64,000 nucleotides of DNA from Bradyrhizobium sp. MOS002 (GCF_003020115.1 NZ_PYFX01000004.1:620001-684000), one strand, 5' to 3'; counted from the stretch's first letter, positions 1 to 9,649 are shown. Notes: generated by a model from the letters alone, not told the origin. Made by a program: numbers and translations.

Positions 1-64
1 CATCACCGGTGAGGTCGGCCACGAGCGCGGACAGTAGTCAACCTCATTTTCGGCGTCCCCCCGC

Positions 65-553
65 TTATTCGGTGACGAGATCGGCGGCGCGTTTCGCCTT
101 CTTGCCGGTATTCTTGACCGTCTCTTCTCCGACCTTTTCGGCGTTGGCGCGAAGCTCACATTTGGTGCGGATCTCGTCGAGCTCATCATCGGTCAAATGC
201 TCAATCCCGACGAAGGAATTCTGCACCGCGCTCACCCGGATCAACTCGTCGAGCTTCACCTGGATCGCCGCGCTATCGCGATTCTGAGAATTCTGAATCA
301 GGAAGACCATCAGGAACGTCACGATGGTGGTGCCGGTGTTGATCACCAACTGCCATGTGTCGGAGTAATGGAAGATGGGACCGGTGACCGCCCAAACCAG
401 GATGATGCCGGCTGCAATCATGAATGTCAGCGCGCGCCCGGCCGCTTGAGATGTTCGGTTAGCAATATCGCTGAAGAGTTGAGCCGCGCTGTTACGTGGC
501 TGGTCCGCTTTGCCCTTGGCCGGACGAGCTTTCGTATCGGTCTGTTGCATCAA
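65..553 (-). CDS. Low-affinity iron permease family protein (Fet4-like, small)
   Basis: The product is 162 aa. After a polar, basic N-terminus of about 40 residues there are two hydrophobic segments (about 41-60 and 68-87). A conserved stretch follows, IQNSQNRDSAAIQVKLDEL, which is typical of the short bacterial proteins grouped with low-affinity iron permeases (PF04120). These are much shorter than yeast Fet4, and transport by a two-helix protein is not established, so iron uptake is family naming rather than evidence. The C-terminus is charged and presumably cytoplasmic. The gene points the same way as the M23 peptidase upstream of it, about 70 bp away. The start codon is a double ATG. Confidence 0.8.
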   Translation of the reverse strand: MMQQTDTKARPAKGKADQPRNSAAQLFSDIANRTSQAAGRALTFMIAAGIILVWAVTGPIFHYSDTWQLVINTGTTIVTFLMVFLIQNSQNRDSAAIQVKLDELIRVSAVQNSFVGIEHLTDDELDEIRTKCELRANAEKVGEETVKNTGKKAKRAADLVTE

Positions 554-624
554 ATGCTAACGCAGAGGGAACTCCGAAGTTCCGGCATGTAAACCGGGAC
601 GAGGCGAGCGCTCTCTCAACGAGC

Positions 625-1983
625 CTAGCCCGCGCTGAGCCGCACGCCGGCGCGCAGGAATTTCTGCGGATCGACTGCTTCGCCGTCGATGCGGGTTTCG
701 TAGTGCAAATGCGGGCCGGTGGAACGGCCGGTCGAGCCGACGAGACCGACGACCTGGCCGATCTTCACGATCTCGCCGACCCTGACATTGATCTCGGAGA
801 GATGGCCATAGCGGGTCGCAAGGCCATTGCCATGATCGACCTCGATCATACGGCCGTAGCCGCCGGACCAGCCGGCCGAGACGACCTTGCCGTTGGCGGT
901 GACGCGAACGGGATCGCCGCTCGCGGCGCGGAAGTCGAGCCCGGTGTGCATCGCGGGCCGGCCGAGGAACGGATCGCTGCGCACGCCGAAGCCCGACGTG
1001 AACTCGACCTCGCCGATGACGGGCTTGCGATAGGGCACCAGTGCGAGCGTGCGATTGAGGCGGTCCATCTCGGCGCGGGTGCTGTTGATGCGATAGAGCT
1101 GCTTCTCGAACGGTCCCGAACTGGCCGTGAGCTTCACGGGTACGAAAGGCCCGCCCATTGCCGTGCGCGGCACGGCAGCTTCGAGATTTGCGAGGTTCAG
1201 GCCGAGATCGCTGACGACGCCGCGCATCCGGCGCATGCGCGAATCCATGCCTTCCTCGACCGCGTTGAGCGCCGCCATCTGGCGACGCTCGACCTGGTCC
1301 AGCGAGGTCGTGAGCCGAACGACGACGTTGTCGAAGCCCTGGTTCTTGGCGAATTGATTGACGGGCGGAGCTGCGAGGGTCGGCGCGCGCGACTCGAGCC
1401 GCGCTTCGCGATCCGGCGGCGCCACGAAGATCACGGTGTCGCTGATCGGCGAGGGCTTTGGGGTACCCTGCGTCGTCTGGCTGGCATCGCCACGCTGCTG
1501 GCTGGAACGGGGAATCGATCCGGTCACGTCCGGCATGGACCCGAGCGCCGTGGCACGGGACTCCAGCGCCGTCTGGCGCTTCATGATCTGGTCGAGCTTC
1601 TGGTCGAACTGCTCCTGGTCGAGCAGCTGCCGACTGGTGGTGCGGTCGACCTTGGCACGGAGCTCGGCGATGCGGTCCTCATAGGCGTATTGCATCTCGG
1701 CCTGCCGGGCGATCAGCCGGGTGAGGACGTCGTCGCGGAAGGCGAAATAGGTCGCGGTTGCGGCCGACCAGAGCCCGAGCAACACGACGGTGCCGACCAC
1801 GATCCAGAACACCACAGGCCCCAGGCGAACCTGCTTGCCGTGATGCACGATGGTGTAGGCGTCGTCGGTGTCCTGAAGGGGAAGCGCGGTTGCCACCGCG
1901 GCAGCGCCGCGATGAAAGGCTCGTCCGTGGTCGTGGGGGTGATGTTGGGGGTACTGCGAGAACTGGGCAGAACTTTTCGACAT
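625..1983 (-). CDS. M23 family metallopeptidase, membrane-anchored
   Basis: The product is a 452-aa peptidoglycan endopeptidase-like protein. It has a single transmembrane anchor at about residues 56-80, a periplasmic coiled-coil region rich in Glu, Arg and Gln, and a C-terminal LytM/M23 domain. The zinc motifs are visible as HTGLDF (about residue 350) and HLHYE (about 427), so the catalytic histidines are intact. It probably cleaves or remodels peptidoglycan cross-links, or activates amidases as EnvC/NlpD do through their coiled coil. I chose the ATG at 1983 because GGGAG lies 5-8 bases upstream; an in-frame ATG 33 bases further upstream lacks such a site. An unrelated peroxiredoxin gene lies upstream on the same strand. 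Confidence 0.9.
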   Translation of the reverse strand: MSKSSAQFSQYPQHHPHDHGRAFHRGAAAVATALPLQDTDDAYTIVHHGKQVRLGPVVFWIVVGTVVLLGLWSAATATYFAFRDDVLTRLIARQAEMQYAYEDRIAELRAKVDRTTSRQLLDQEQFDQKLDQIMKRQTALESRATALGSMPDVTGSIPRSSQQRGDASQTTQGTPKPSPISDTVIFVAPPDREARLESRAPTLAAPPVNQFAKNQGFDNVVVRLTTSLDQVERRQMAALNAVEEGMDSRMRRMRGVVSDLGLNLANLEAAVPRTAMGGPFVPVKLTASSGPFEKQLYRINSTRAEMDRLNRTLALVPYRKPVIGEVEFTSGFGVRSDPFLGRPAMHTGLDFRAASGDPVRVTANGKVVSAGWSGGYGRMIEVDHGNGLATRYGHLSEINVRVGEIVKIGQVVGLVGSTGRSTGPHLHYETRIDGEAVDPQKFLRAGVRLSAG

Positions 1984-2093
1984 CGGCACTCCCGCGCCGG
2001 TCGGATGAGTCCGCACGGCCTAATTGCCGCGGCAATCTGGGCCAGTCATGGTTAATTTTCCGGAAACGGAACCGCTTGAATTTAAAGGATTGG

Positions 2094-2786
2094 TTAAAGG
2101 CTCCTTGCGGCTTCCAGCACCTCGTCGGCGTGGCCGTCGACCCGGACATTGCGCCAGATCCGGGTGATCCTGCCGTCGGCGCCAAGCAGCATCGTGGTAC
2201 GAAGAACTCCCAGGAAGCTCTTGCCATACATGGACTTTTCGCCCCAGGCGCCGTAGGCCTCCAACATCGCGTGCGTCTCGTCCGAGATAAGGGGCACGCC
2301 GAGACCGTGCTTGTCGCGGAACTTCTCCTGAGCCTTTACGGGATCGGCGGAGATACCGAGCACGGCAGTGCCAGCCGTGGCGAAGGCGCCGGTCAGCCGG
2401 GTGAAATCGATGGCCTCCCTGGTGCAGCCCGGCGTGTCGGCGCGCGGATGGAAGAACAGGACCAGCTTCTGGCCGGTATAATCCGACAGCGCGACGAGAC
2501 CGCCACCGTCGCAGGGCAGACGGAAGGCGGGAGCCTTCTGACCCTCGGCCAAGCCGGCCTTCGCCGCCGTTTTGGGCGCGGATGCAGATTTGGAAGAATT
2601 TAACCGTTTCGGTGCGGCCTTATGCGATGCTGTCTTTGCTATGGTCCCAGTTGATTTGCTCGCCGGTGTCCGCTGTGTTTTCGGGGACTTGGTTTGAGTC
2701 GCAGCCCGCGCTTTCACGGGCGTCTTTTTAGCCGTCGGACTGCCGGAGGGCGTTTTGGACGATTTCTTTTGGGATTTCTTGGACAT
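2094..2786 (-). CDS. bcp: Bcp-type peroxiredoxin with basic H1-like N-terminal extension
   Basis: The product is 230 aa, where typical Bcp proteins are about 155 aa. Residues 1-80 are almost entirely Lys, Ala, Ser, Thr and Pro and resemble histone H1 tails. The peroxiredoxin domain follows. The peroxidatic motif PRADTPGCTREAIDF places the catalytic Cys at about residue 121. The usual Bcp resolving Cys five residues later is Ile, so the enzyme would be 1-Cys or would use another thiol; the only obvious candidate is Cys92 in RLPCDGG. It should reduce H2O2 and organic peroxides with thioredoxin or another thiol donor. AGGAAGG lies just before the ATG and fixes this start. It is divergent from the YhdP-like gene. 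Confidence 0.88.
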   Translation of the reverse strand: MSKKSQKKSSKTPSGSPTAKKTPVKARAATQTKSPKTQRTPASKSTGTIAKTASHKAAPKRLNSSKSASAPKTAAKAGLAEGQKAPAFRLPCDGGGLVALSDYTGQKLVLFFHPRADTPGCTREAIDFTRLTGAFATAGTAVLGISADPVKAQEKFRDKHGLGVPLISDETHAMLEAYGAWGEKSMYGKSFLGVLRTTMLLGADGRITRIWRNVRVDGHADEVLEAARSL

Positions 2787-2954
2787 ACGCCTTCCTTTCG
2801 TCGCTTTCGGCGGGTCAACCAAAGCGGTATTGCAGCCCTTTTCCGCTATGCCGGAATCGTGCCCTCGGCAGGGCGAGTCTGACGACGCCGGAGTCTGGTT
2901 ACAAGGAATTCCACGCACCACCCCACTGCTCGTTGAACGCGCTCCCGGGGCGAA

Positions 2955-5900
2955 ATGACGAACAGAAGGAATATTCGAGGTATGGCGGCAATTCCGGCGC
3001 AGGAAGCTTCGCTTCCTGTCGACGGTTGCGGCCCCGGCGGCGCTCAATCCCATGACGGGCGCCTGTATCGAGAGGCAATGGCAAGGAATACGTCGCCCCA
3101 GGAATACAATCGGGATTTGGATCGGCGCGGCAGCCAACCAGAGTCGCAGCAATGGGACGACGCCGATTGGGATCCGGATCAGGAAGCGGCGGCGGGCTAT
3201 CGGGCGCGCCGGCTGTTGTCGCGTTCCAATTCGGGCTTCCATCGCTTCGCTGACGGGTTTGGGCCGCTGCGCCGCTGGCTGGGCGGCGGTCGCTGGCTGA
3301 AGCGCGTGGCCGTGGTCGTCGGTGCCCTGGTCGTCATCTTCGTCGGCTGTTTCGGCGCGCTGTGGTGGCGGCTCGGCGCCGGGCCCATCAATCTCGACAT
3401 TGCGACGCCGTGGCTCGCGGCCGCGATCGAGGACAATATCGGTCACGGCAACACCGTGGAGGTCGGCGGCACGCAGATCGAACGGGCCGGGCGGATCCGA
3501 ATCGCCGTGCGCATCCGCGATATCGTCGTGCGCGACCACGATCACGTCATTGTCGCCACCGCACCGAAGGCCGAGGTGAAGCTGTCGGGTGCAGGCCTGC
3601 TGATGGGGCATCTGCGCGCCGAAAGCCTCAACCTCGTCGATGCCGAGCTCGCGATCCGGATCGCGCCTGACGGCACCGTCACTGTGTCGGCCGGCGACAC
3701 CGCCAAGCCGCTCGCAACCGGCGTCGCCTCCAAGAAAGACGCGGGGCTGCCGCCGACTTTCCCGCGCAACGGTGTGCCACCGCCGCCATTCGCCACCGGG
3801 CCTGCGACCCCCGACGCATCGCAAGCCGCGACCCAGGCTACGGCACCGACCGGCATTCTTCAGGGCCTCGATTGGCTCGACAGCCTGAGCATGACCGGCC
3901 TCGACGGCCAGAACCTCAACGAGATCGGCCTGAAGAACGGCAATCTGATCGTCGACGACCAGCAGCGCGGCAGCAAATGGACGTTTGAGAACATCACGCT
4001 CAGCCTGCGCCGACCGAGCCGTGGCGGCGTCGCGCTCACCCTCGGCGAGGAGGGCGCGCGTCCGTGGTCGCTGCGTGCCACGATCGGCCCCACCGAGAAC
4101 GGCGTGCGCTCGGTCGATATCCGCGCCGACAAGGTCTCGACCGCCAACATCCTGCTGGCGCTGCGGGTGAAGGACCTCACCTATACCGCCGATCTGCCGC
4201 TGACCGGCGAGCTCAAGGGCGAACTCGGCCGCGACGGCGTGCCGACCTTCTTCCGCGGCAAGATCGCGGTCGGTGCGGGCAACATCATCGACACCGATAC
4301 GCCCGACTATCCGATGGCGATCGACTCGGCCGAGATCAATGTCGAGTGGGACGCCAATCGGCGGGTGCTGGTCGCTCCCTTCAAGGTCCTCTCGGGCGCG
4401 AACCGTCTGACGCTTCTGGCTCATGTCGAGCCGCCCAACGGCACCGTCAATGACTGGCAGCTCGGTTTCAGCGGTGGTTCGATCCTGCTCGGCGGCATCG
4501 ACAACGAGCCGCCGCTGGTCTTCAACCGTATTGCGATTGGCTTCCGCTTCGACACCGACCACAAGAGGCTGCTGTTGACGCAGGCCGACGTCTCCAACGG
4601 AGAGATCGGCGTCGCCGGCACCGGTGCCATCGACTATTCGGGCGAGCCGCGGCTGACATTGGGTTTTGCGGGAACGCCGATGTCGGCCTCCGCGCTGAAG
4701 CGGATGTGGCCGACGCTTGTCGTTCCCGAGTTGCGCGAATGGGTGATCGAGCGGATCGAGCGTGGAATGCTCCAGCGCATCGAGATCGGCGTTAACTCGC
4801 CGACGAAGAATCTTCCGCGCAAGGGCCCACCCATTCCCGACGACGGCCTGTCGGTCAATATCGTGGCGAGCGGAGTCACGGTTCGCCCCGTCGATGGCCT
4901 GCCGGTGGTGCACGATGCCGATTTGAAGGCGCGCGTGACCGGCCGCACCGCGACCGTGAATATCGGGCAGGGCATTGCCGATACGCCAGCGGGCCGCAAA
5001 GTCACGATTTCCGACTTCGTCTTCGAGGTGCCCGATATGGCGCCCAAGCCGTCGCCGTCGCGGACCCGGTTCCGGGTCGAGGGTCCGGTGCCTGCGGCCG
5101 CCGAAATGCTTTCCAACGATCGCTTGAGCGATCTGTCGTCGACCGTCATCGATCCCAATACCAGCAAGGGGACGTTCTCGGCGAACGTCCAGCTTGGGTT
5201 GCCGGTGAAGGGTGAGCTGACCAAAGCCGACACCACCTACAGCGTTACGGCCGATCTCAACGGTTTTGCTGCCGACAAGCTGGTGATGAACCAGAAGCTG
5301 GAGGCCAACAACCTCAAGATCGTCGCGAGCAACCAGGGCTATCAGGTCAAGGGCGACGTCAAGATCAACGGGCAGGCGGCCTCGCTCGACTACCGCAAGC
5401 CGGCCGAGGGCGATGCGGACGTCAAATTGCAGACCACGCTGGACGATGCGGGCCGCGCGCGCCTCGGGTTCGATTTGGGCCCCGCCGTCAGCGGATCGGT
5501 GCCGATCAAGCTGTCGGGCAAGATCGCGGGGGGACCCGATCAGACGACGAAGCTCGGCATCGAGGCCGACCTGACCTCGATCAAGCTCGACAACATTTTG
5601 CCCGGCTGGGTCAAGCTGCCGGGCAGAGCGGGCAAGGCCAGCTTCAAGGTGGTGCCGACGGCGCAATCGACGCGTCTGGAGGACATCGTCATCGAAGGCG
5701 GCGGCGCCTCGATCAAGGGGTCGCTCGAGGTCGATGCCAACGGCGATCTCATGAACGCGAACTTTCCGACCTACGCGCCGTCCGACGGCGACAAGGCGTC
5801 GCTGAAGGTGGAGCGCAGCCAGGACGGCGTGGTGAAGGGCACAATGCGCGGCGACGTATTCGACGGCCGCGGTTTCCTGAAGTCGGCGATTTCAGGCAAT

Positions 5901-6788
5901 TCCAAGGACGATTCCAAGAGCAAGACGAAGAACGTCGATTTCGACATGGACGTGAAGCTCGGCGCCGTCATGGGTTTCAACGGCGAGGCGATGCGCAGCG
6001 TCGAGGCCAAGATGTCGCGGCGCAACGGTGCGGTCAAAGCCTTCACGCTGAGCGGCAGGATCGGAAAAGACACGCCTGTGGCCGCCGATTTGCGCGGCGG
6101 CCGTGCCCAGGGCAATCGCGAGGTGATCTATCTCCAGACCAGCGATGCCGGCAACTTCCTGCGCTTCACGGACACCACCAACAAGGTCTTCGGAGGCCAG
6201 ATGGTGGTGGCCATGGAGCCGCCGACGTCAGAGCCTACGACACGGGAAGGCCTGATCAACGTGCGCGACTTCTCGGTCAAGGGAATGGATCAACTCGATC
6301 GCGTGGCGGCGGGCGCTCCCAACGGTGCGCAGAGCGGCGTAGCCTTCACGGCGATGCGTGCGGAGTTCACGCGGCAGAACGGCGCGCTTACGATCCGCGA
6401 CGGTGTGGTCAAGGGCCCGATGATCGGCGCCACCATCGAGGGCTCAATCGACTTTCCCGGCAATCAGGTCTGCATGAGCGGCACCTTCGTGCCGATGTAT
6501 GGCGTCAACAACATTTTCGGCCAGATCCCGTTGTTCGGCATCTTCCTCGGCGGCGGCAACAATGAAGGATTGATCGGCGTGACCTACGAGGTCGTCGGCA
6601 CGCCGGCCGCGCCCGTGATGCGCGTCAATCCGATTTCGGCGATGGCGCCCGGTCTGTTCCGCAAGATCTTCGAATTCAACACCGGCAAACAGAACTCGCC
6701 GTTCGAGGAATTCCCGTCGCAGTCGAACGATGGCTCGACCGGAACGACGCGCCAGCTCTCGAGCGGCTGCACCCTCGCGCGACGATAG
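2955..6788 (+). CDS. YhdP/AsmA-like DUF3971 domain protein
   Basis: The product is up to 1277 aa, close to the length of E. coli YhdP. An N-terminal cytoplasmic region of about 110 polar residues precedes one transmembrane helix (about 117-138, VAVVVGALVVIFVGCFGALWW). A very long periplasmic beta-rich region with DUF3971 and AsmA-like C-terminal character follows. Such proteins are thought to form periplasm-spanning grooves that carry phospholipids between the inner and outer membranes. The start is uncertain: ATGs at 2955, 2982 and 3078 are all in frame and none has a convincing ribosome-binding site. The family similarity comes from the helix-plus-beta architecture and repeated phrases such as LGGIDNEPPLVFNRIAIGF and GNQVCMSGTFVPMYGVNNIF. 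Confidence 0.85.
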   Translation: MTNRRNIRGMAAIPAQEASLPVDGCGPGGAQSHDGRLYREAMARNTSPQEYNRDLDRRGSQPESQQWDDADWDPDQEAAAGYRARRLLSRSNSGFHRFADGFGPLRRWLGGGRWLKRVAVVVGALVVIFVGCFGALWWRLGAGPINLDIATPWLAAAIEDNIGHGNTVEVGGTQIERAGRIRIAVRIRDIVVRDHDHVIVATAPKAEVKLSGAGLLMGHLRAESLNLVDAELAIRIAPDGTVTVSAGDTAKPLATGVASKKDAGLPPTFPRNGVPPPPFATGPATPDASQAATQATAPTGILQGLDWLDSLSMTGLDGQNLNEIGLKNGNLIVDDQQRGSKWTFENITLSLRRPSRGGVALTLGEEGARPWSLRATIGPTENGVRSVDIRADKVSTANILLALRVKDLTYTADLPLTGELKGELGRDGVPTFFRGKIAVGAGNIIDTDTPDYPMAIDSAEINVEWDANRRVLVAPFKVLSGANRLTLLAHVEPPNGTVNDWQLGFSGGSILLGGIDNEPPLVFNRIAIGFRFDTDHKRLLLTQADVSNGEIGVAGTGAIDYSGEPRLTLGFAGTPMSASALKRMWPTLVVPELREWVIERIERGMLQRIEIGVNSPTKNLPRKGPPIPDDGLSVNIVASGVTVRPVDGLPVVHDADLKARVTGRTATVNIGQGIADTPAGRKVTISDFVFEVPDMAPKPSPSRTRFRVEGPVPAAAEMLSNDRLSDLSSTVIDPNTSKGTFSANVQLGLPVKGELTKADTTYSVTADLNGFAADKLVMNQKLEANNLKIVASNQGYQVKGDVKINGQAASLDYRKPAEGDADVKLQTTLDDAGRARLGFDLGPAVSGSVPIKLSGKIAGGPDQTTKLGIEADLTSIKLDNILPGWVKLPGRAGKASFKVVPTAQSTRLEDIVIEGGGASIKGSLEVDANGDLMNANFPTYAPSDGDKASLKVERSQDGVVKGTMRGDVFDGRGFLKSAISGNSKDDSKSKTKNVDFDMDVKLGAVMGFNGEAMRSVEAKMSRRNGAVKAFTLSGRIGKDTPVAADLRGGRAQGNREVIYLQTSDAGNFLRFTDTTNKVFGGQMVVAMEPPTSEPTTREGLINVRDFSVKGMDQLDRVAAGAPNGAQSGVAFTAMRAEFTRQNGALTIRDGVVKGPMIGATIEGSIDFPGNQVCMSGTFVPMYGVNNIFGQIPLFGIFLGGGNNEGLIGVTYEVVGTPAAPVMRVNPISAMAPGLFRKIFEFNTGKQNSPFEEFPSQSNDGSTGTTRQLSSGCTLARR

Positions 6789-6812
6789 CGGTGGTTTGCG
6801 CGCGGCCATCCT

Positions 6813-6910
6813 TCGAGACGCCCGCTCCGCGGGCTCCTCAGGATGAGGTCCTGTTCCACGGATAGACCCTAGGTCCTCATGGTGAGGAGGCCGCGGAGCG
6901 GGCGTCTCGA
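6813..6910. repeat. Long imperfect inverted repeat, REP-like family R1 (copy 1)
   Basis: Two 39-nt arms (6813-6851 and 6872-6910) are inverted copies of each other, matching at 35 of 39 positions, around a 20-nt loop. The core reads CTTCGAGACGCCCGC and CTCCTCAGGATGAGG. A second copy of the same family lies between sufB and sufC. Elements of this sequence type are common between genes in Bradyrhizobium and Rhodopseudomonas. It sits between the convergent YhdP-like and chemotaxis genes and could act as a bidirectional transcription stop. Confidence 0.85.
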
Positions 6911-6932
6911 ACCACGAGGCCCGTGCGCCGCC

Positions 6933-8630
6933 TTACGCTGCGCGCACGCCTGCCAGGAAGGTCCCGACTTCGCCGGAGAGCTGCTCGGCCTGCTTGGAGA
7001 GGTTTGACGCAGCTGCGAGCACCATGCCTGCGGCATTGCCGGTCTCGTTCGCTGCCGTGCTGACGCCGCCGATATTGGTGGTGACTTCCTGAGTCGCCTC
7101 CGCCGTCTGCGAGACGCTGCGGGCGATCTCGGCGGTGGCGGCGCCTTGCTCCTCGATCGCAGCGCCGATCGAGGTGGCGATCCGGCTGACCTCCTCGATG
7201 GTGGCGGTGATGCCGCCGATGGCGTCTACCGCTTCCTTGGTCGCGCCCTGGATCTGGGCGATCTTTTCGCCGATCTCGCGGGTGGCTTCCGCGGTCTGGC
7301 TCGCCAGCGACTTCACCTCGGAAGCGACGACGGCGAAGCCCCGTCCGGCTTCGCCGGCACGTGCGGCCTCGATGGTCGCGTTGAGCGCGAGCAGGTTGGT
7401 CTGTGCCGCGATGCTGGAAATCAGCTCGGCGACATGCTCGATCTGCTGGGCGCCATCGGAGAGCGCGCGCACGATGGTGTCGGTGCGGCGTGCGCTGTCC
7501 ACAGCGCGGCCGGTGACCACGGCGGATTGCGCGACCTGACGGCTGATCTCGGTGATGGAGGAGGAGAGCTCCTCGGCGGCGGCCGCGACCGTCTGGACGC
7601 GCTGGCTGGCTTCGGTGGCAGCCGAGCCCACGACGGCGGCGCGGCGGTTGGTGCCTTCCGCGGTCGATGACATCGACTTGGCGGTAACCTCCAGCTCGCC
7701 GGAGCCCGAGGCCATCAGGCCGACGAGCTGGCCGACGGAGGCATCGAAGCGGTCGGCAAGCGAGATCAGCGCGTCACGCTTCTCCTGCTCGCTGCGGGTC
7801 TTGGTTGCGATCTGCTCGGCCTCCAGCTTGCGCGCCGTCAGCGCGGTCTGCCTGAGCACTTCGAGGGTCTCGGCCATGCGGCCGATCTCGTCGCCGCGAC
7901 CGGTCTCCTCCACCGCCGTGTCGATGGCGCCTTCGGAAATTGCCTGCATGCGGTTCTTCTGGCGGTCGAGCGCGCCGAGTACGTCGCGGGCGATCAGCCA
8001 GGACAGGGTCGCCATCAGCAGCATCAGGCCGATGCCGATCGCACCCAGCTCCAGCGTCAAGGCTCGCACGTCGGCGTCGATGTCGTCGACATAGAGGCCG
8101 TAGCTGATCGTCGCGTTCCAGGGCGCGAATTTGCGCGCGAAAACGGTCTTGCGGACGGGCTCCGTCTGGCCGGGGCGGGGATAGAGATATGAGGTTACGC
8201 CGCCCTGAGCAGCCTGATTGCCGGCACTTACGATCGCATCTGCGATGAGGACACCGTTGGAGTCCTTGGCGCCCGTGATCTTGCCTTCGAGCTGCTGGTT
8301 CGCACCGTTGATCAGGATCGAGGTGTCGGCGTTATAGACCACCGGATAGCCTTGGCCGCCATTGAAGCTCATGCGGCGGCCGCGCAGATGGAACTGGACC
8401 TTCGCTTCGGCCGGCGTCAGCTTGCCGGCGCCGACCTCCTCCTCAAGTGATTGGGCGAGGTTGTGGAGCATATCGACCGCGGTCCGCATCTGCTGGACGC
8501 GGTCCTCCAGCATGCGGCTCTTGCTGAGTACGGACGACACCCCGATGATGGCCGTGACCGTGAGCGCCGAAAGACAGACCATGCTGGCGAGCTTGGTGCG
8601 GATCTTGAGGTGACTCAGCAGCTTCATCAC
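6933..8630 (-). CDS. Methyl-accepting chemotaxis protein with single Cache domain
   Basis: The product is 565 aa. TM1 spans about 17-35 and a periplasmic sCache-type sensor about 37-190, with the phrase [19 protein letters not shown] and a [15 protein letters not shown] ending. TM2 is at about 195-214, HAMP at about 215-268, and a C-terminal signalling domain follows. The hairpin tip is intact ([20 protein letters not shown]). It senses a small, probably carboxylate or amine, ligand and controls CheA at a chemoreceptor array; the ligand cannot be read from sequence. No che genes are nearby, so it is an orphan receptor. An obvious pentapeptide tether for CheR is absent at the C-terminus (FLAGVRAA). 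Confidence 0.93.
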   Translation of the reverse strand: MMKLLSHLKIRTKLASMVCLSALTVTAIIGVSSVLSKSRMLEDRVQQMRTAVDMLHNLAQSLEEEVGAGKLTPAEAKVQFHLRGRRMSFNGGQGYPVVYNADTSILINGANQQLEGKITGAKDSNGVLIADAIVSAGNQAAQGGVTSYLYPRPGQTEPVRKTVFARKFAPWNATISYGLYVDDIDADVRALTLELGAIGIGLMLLMATLSWLIARDVLGALDRQKNRMQAISEGAIDTAVEETGRGDEIGRMAETLEVLRQTALTARKLEAEQIATKTRSEQEKRDALISLADRFDASVGQLVGLMASGSGELEVTAKSMSSTAEGTNRRAAVVGSAATEASQRVQTVAAAAEELSSSITEISRQVAQSAVVTGRAVDSARRTDTIVRALSDGAQQIEHVAELISSIAAQTNLLALNATIEAARAGEAGRGFAVVASEVKSLASQTAEATREIGEKIAQIQGATKEAVDAIGGITATIEEVSRIATSIGAAIEEQGAATAEIARSVSQTAEATQEVTTNIGGVSTAANETGNAAGMVLAAASNLSKQAEQLSGEVGTFLAGVRAA

Positions 8631-8843
8631 GGCCTCGACGGAATGGTTATTGTTGCTCGCGTCGGTAGCATGAAATTCTTACCAATCATGAATGGACGCG
8701 TGCGACGGCTGCCGCGCAAGCGGCGTCCGCGAGCCGCATGCGCAAACATGCAGGTCGTCAGGCGCTTCTCGGGCGCATGGCGCGTCAACTCGGAGAAGAA
8801 TTGTGGGGGTCTTTAGTCGCGACCGAATCCGGTGGGAGCGGAA

Positions 8844-8930
8844 ATGAACCGATTCGTTCACCGCCTCATCATGTCGATGCTGCTGGTCGCGGTCCTCGTC
8901 CTCGTCTGGAACGTGCTGGGCTCGCGCTGA
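8844..8930 (+). CDS. Small single-pass membrane protein, 28 aa
   Basis: An ATG with GGGAG seven bases upstream opens a 28-codon frame. The product begins MNRFVHRLI and ends VWNVLGSR around a hydrophobic stretch (about residues 9-24), so it has a basic N-terminus, one helix and a short basic tail. A hairpin follows immediately after the stop codon. That combination of ribosome-binding site, membrane-helix composition and terminator supports a real small gene. The function is unknown. Confidence 0.6.
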   Translation: MNRFVHRLIMSMLLVAVLVLVWNVLGSR

Positions 8931-8960
8931 GATGGCACCCGTAAATGTACTGGTGCCATC
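8931..8960 (+). terminator. Hairpin directly after the 28-aa gene
   Basis: A perfect 9-bp stem, GATGGCACC with GGTGCCATC, starts at the base after the stop codon. Inside it GTA pairs with TAC around AATG. The tail CCATTATTT is only weakly T-rich. Confidence 0.55.
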
Positions 8961-8989
8961 CCATTATTTGCGAATCAATCGCTGACGCC

Positions 8990-9015
8990 CCAGCGCCGCG
9001 CGAACGCGGCGCTGG
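8990..9015 (-). terminator. Hairpin downstream of doxX
   Basis: A perfect 11-bp stem, CCAGCGCCGCG with CGCGGCGCTGG, reads with a TTCG tetraloop on the minus strand just after the DoxX stop codon. No T tract follows, so it may protect the 3' end or assist Rho rather than terminate alone. Confidence 0.5.
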
Positions 9016-9023
9016 TTGTGCCG

Positions 9024-9428
9024 CTAGTCCTTGCCCATCGCAGCATCGGCGCTAACCGAGCCGCCGCCGGCGGCCGCGAGGTAGAGGCAGGCGAAGCAGA
9101 ACAGGATCGCCGCGGTGCCACCATTGAGCAGCGGCAGGAAAACCGGCGTCTCGCCCTTGAACATGTGGCCCATGAAATAAGCGAAGGCCATCTCACCCGA
9201 GAGGATGAATGCCGCGAGGCGGGTGAACAGGCCGATCATCAGCAGCGCGCCAAGCACGAGCTCAAGCGTACCGGCTGCGTAGATGAGCGGCGGAATGTTT
9301 GCGAAATAGGGAAGCACCGGAAACTTGAACAGCTTGGCGATGCCGTACTGGAGCAACAGAAGTCCAGTCATGAAGCGAAACAGGCTCAAGAGAACCGGTT
9401 GAAAGCGAACGAGATAAGGAAAGTTCAT
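9024..9428 (-). CDS. DoxX family membrane protein
   Basis: The product is 134 aa with four predicted transmembrane helices. It carries the DoxX pattern: FRFMTGLLLLQYGIAKLF in helix one and TLELVLGALLMIGLFTRLAAF in the middle. Members are small integral membrane proteins, some linked to thiosulfate:quinone oxidoreductase or redox stress, but most have no known activity. GGAGGG nine bases upstream supports the ATG at 9428 (MNFPYLV) over an upstream in-frame ATG. The gene appears monocistronic, convergent with the 28-aa gene. Confidence 0.85.
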   Translation of the reverse strand: MNFPYLVRFQPVLLSLFRFMTGLLLLQYGIAKLFKFPVLPYFANIPPLIYAAGTLELVLGALLMIGLFTRLAAFILSGEMAFAYFMGHMFKGETPVFLPLLNGGTAAILFCFACLYLAAAGGGSVSADAAMGKD

Positions 9429-9649
9429 TGGTTTGTGCCCTCCATCCAATGCTTGCGACTAGGACCGCATTCAGTTCTGCCCTGCAAGCCGCCCAAGGAC
9501 AATTTGCGCTGACATTTTTGTCATGTCGGACAAAACACCGCAGCCGGGACGTTCAGCCGTGCGCAATCCGCATTTTTTGCAGCTATTTGCGCCGTGCCCA
9601 TCCGTAATTTCCCGGTGACGCGAATGCGCTCAAGTTACCTTCGGGAGAC

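Noticed and set aside
496..2055. A long plus-strand open frame opposite the M23 peptidase
   Set aside because: The composition is typical of GC-driven antisense frames, and the M23 motifs on the minus strand explain the region.
2787..5666. An upstream extension of the peroxiredoxin frame by almost 960 codons
   Set aside because: It runs antisense to the YhdP-like gene; the ATG at 2786 has a strong ribosome-binding site and starts the basic tail.
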